Assembly: GCA_050250695.1 (NCBI GenBank)
Contig: JBFWOE010000077.1
Coordinates: 1-13,870, forward strand
Reading direction: 5' to 3'
From: Ga0077527 sp050250695
Lineage (GTDB): Bacteria; Pseudomonadota; Gammaproteobacteria; Burkholderiales; SG8-41
DNA length: 13,870 nucleotides
Shown: piece by piece, positions 13,227-13,870 of the stretch
Layout of the letters: each line of letters opens with the position of its first letter
Numbering within the stretch: position 1 is the stretch's first letter
Position numbers and translations under genes: made by a program
The notes under the pieces: model-generated
Told to the model about the DNA's origin: nothing
The model's database searches: none
What the model saw: the letters and a program-made list of their open reading frames with translations, nothing else

Positions 13227-13627
13227 CTGGGTTTGCCTTCGGGTTTGAAAAATTTTTCGAAATAAAAATCGCGATCCGCCAGCGCCTGCAACTCGCGTGC
13301 ACGGTTGTGCATGCCTTCACGGAAGATGTCGGCCAGGTGTGCGCCCTGCTCGGCATCCAGCACGTGGATCATCGAAGCAAAAGGCAATCCGTTGACGTCC
13401 TCGTCGATCTTGATGACTTCCGCCGCCATGCCTTCCAGCGGCCGCAGGTGCAGCAGCCAGGACTTGCATTCGGGATCTTCCGGATCCAGCGGGCACAGCA
13501 CGACCAGGCCCAGCCAGGCCAGCCGCGCCACCTGGTTGAACAGGCGGATATCGAGCTTCTTGCCCTTCTTGTATTTGGCCAGCTGGTTCTTCAACTGGCC
13601 GACATCGGTGACGGCAATGGTTTTCAT
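13223..13627 (-). CDS. Conserved-looking protein of unknown function (134 aa)
   Basis: I do not recognise this protein. From the ATG at 13627 it is 134 residues (MKTIAVTDVGQLKNQLAKYKKG), with a lysine-rich N-terminal helix, an LFNQVARLAWLGLVVLCPLDPED stretch that is hydrophobic but too charged at the edges to be a sure membrane span, then LLHLRPLEGMAAEVIKIDEDV, and a charged helical end (HNRARELQALADRDFYFEKFF). No signal peptide is seen. An in-frame ATG at 13681 would run back through the terminator of the upstream gene and is rejected. It is the first gene of the operon and its TGA overlaps the proposed CTG start of the lipoate-ligase gene, so the two are probably made together. Confidence 0.7.
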   Translation of the reverse strand: MKTIAVTDVGQLKNQLAKYKKGKKLDIRLFNQVARLAWLGLVVLCPLDPEDPECKSWLLHLRPLEGMAAEVIKIDEDVNGLPFASMIHVLDAEQGAHLADIFREGMHNRARELQALADRDFYFEKFFKPEGKPS

Positions 13628-13634
13628 CGGGATA

Positions 13635-13640
13635 AGGATA
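13635..13640 (-). promoter_or_regulatory. Extended -10 box of the four-gene operon (candidate leaderless promoter)
   Basis: On the minus strand TGCTATCCT gives an extended -10 (TGn-TATCCT) that ends 7 bases before the ATG at 13627, so the mRNA would start at about the start codon. No Shine-Dalgarno sequence is present. The -35 position (13658-13663, TTTTTA) falls on the T-run of the upstream terminator. Confidence 0.4.
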
Positions 13641-13658
13641 GCACCGGTTCGGCCGCAT

Positions 13659-13686
13659 AAAAAAAAGGGCTGTGTTGCCACAGCCC
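13659..13686 (-). terminator. Intrinsic terminator of the outer-membrane protein gene
   Basis: On the minus strand an 8-base perfect stem (GGGCTGTG / CACAGCCC, plus-strand 13667-13674 and 13679-13686) with a 4-base loop is followed by eight Ts (13666-13659). It lies 28 bases after the stop codon of the minus-strand gene at the window end. The plus-strand side has no T-run, so it acts in one direction only. Confidence 0.92.
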
Positions 13687-13714
13687 CGTGCCTCGCGGAA
13701 TCCGCAGCGGCTGG

Positions 13715-13870
13715 TTACATTTTCCAGCCATAGGCGATGCCCAGCGAATCCTGGTGCATCTTCAGGTTGAAGCCCGTCCCTGCACCTGTTCCGGCCACGG
13801 ACTTGCTGAAGCCGTGCATGTAGCCCAGCGTCAGTTCGGACTTGTTGGCCAGCGTCCATGTGGCGCCCAG
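13715..13870 (-). CDS. C-terminus of outer-membrane transport protein (FadL/OmpP1-like), truncated by window edge
   Basis: The last 51 residues of a protein whose start lies beyond the window. The segment has alternating polar/hydrophobic strands typical of an outer-membrane beta-barrel (ATWTLANKSELTLGYMHGF, then DSLGIAYGWKM at the end). The final strand with SLGIAYGW, and a Leu-rich strand followed by a loop with LKM, resemble the FadL/OmpP1/TodX family, which moves long-chain fatty acids or hydrocarbons across the outer membrane. The barrel call is fairly safe; the family call rests on a short piece. It ends in TAA, followed by a strong terminator. Confidence 0.65.
   Translation of the reverse strand: MGATWTLANKSELTLGYMHGFSKSVAGTGAGTGFNLKMHQDSLGIAYGWKM

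Noticed and set aside
12357..13265. A 302-codon plus-strand frame opposite the lipoate-ligase gene
   Set aside because: It has a shadow-like composition (many His, Arg, Pro, Gln), and the minus-strand ligase motifs (RRPLGGG, GRKIAGSG) are convincing.
13628..13681. Longer N-terminus (ATG at 13681) for the 134-residue protein
   Set aside because: It would translate through the terminator stem and T-run of the upstream gene and adds a segment of unlike composition.

Overview
This window reads as chromosomal DNA of a GC-rich betaproteobacterium. The evidence is gene content and order: sigma factor–DUF3619–DUF3106–RDD, lptF/lptG divergent from pepA, then holC and a DUF2486-like segment in front of valS. 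This order is familiar from Burkholderiales, Rhodocyclales and Nitrosomonadales. The genus cannot be fixed from the sequence alone. Coding density is very high and no rRNA, tRNA, CRISPR array, phage gene or insertion sequence is visible.

Layout. (1) Bases 1-1682, plus strand: the 3' part of an ECF-like sigma factor gene, a small single-span membrane protein (DUF3619), a secreted DUF3106 protein and an RDD-family membrane protein. All four overlap by 4-25 bases and look like one translationally coupled operon. (2) 1705-3854, minus strand: lptF-lptG, the inner-membrane permease pair of the LPS transport ABC exporter, joined by a GTGA overlap. (3) 3855-4027: the divergent lptF/pepA control region. 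(4) 4028-11289, plus strand: pepA (leucyl aminopeptidase), holC (Pol III chi), a very long valS, an MFS exporter-like gene and a DUF4126 membrane protein. (5) 11297-13627, minus strand: a tight four-gene operon, in transcription order an unknown 134-residue protein, a lipoate-ligase-family protein, a Tat-exported FecR-domain protein and a degenerate receiver-domain protein. (6) 13659-13870, minus strand: a clear intrinsic terminator and the last 51 residues of an outer-membrane beta-barrel, probably FadL/OmpP1-like.

Most of the window is housekeeping: LPS export, peptide turnover, replication clamp loading and tRNA-Val charging. The unusual parts are these. ValRS carries a 176-residue N-terminal extension that looks like a DUF2486-type neighbour gene fused in frame, with a perfect TATAAT still sitting at the joint. 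The lipoate-ligase gene seems to start at a CTG that overlaps the preceding stop codon. The lipoate ligase / FecR / pseudo-receiver cassette has no function I can name. Several genes also have extended -10-like boxes 7-8 bases before the start codon and no Shine-Dalgarno sequence, which suggests leaderless mRNAs.
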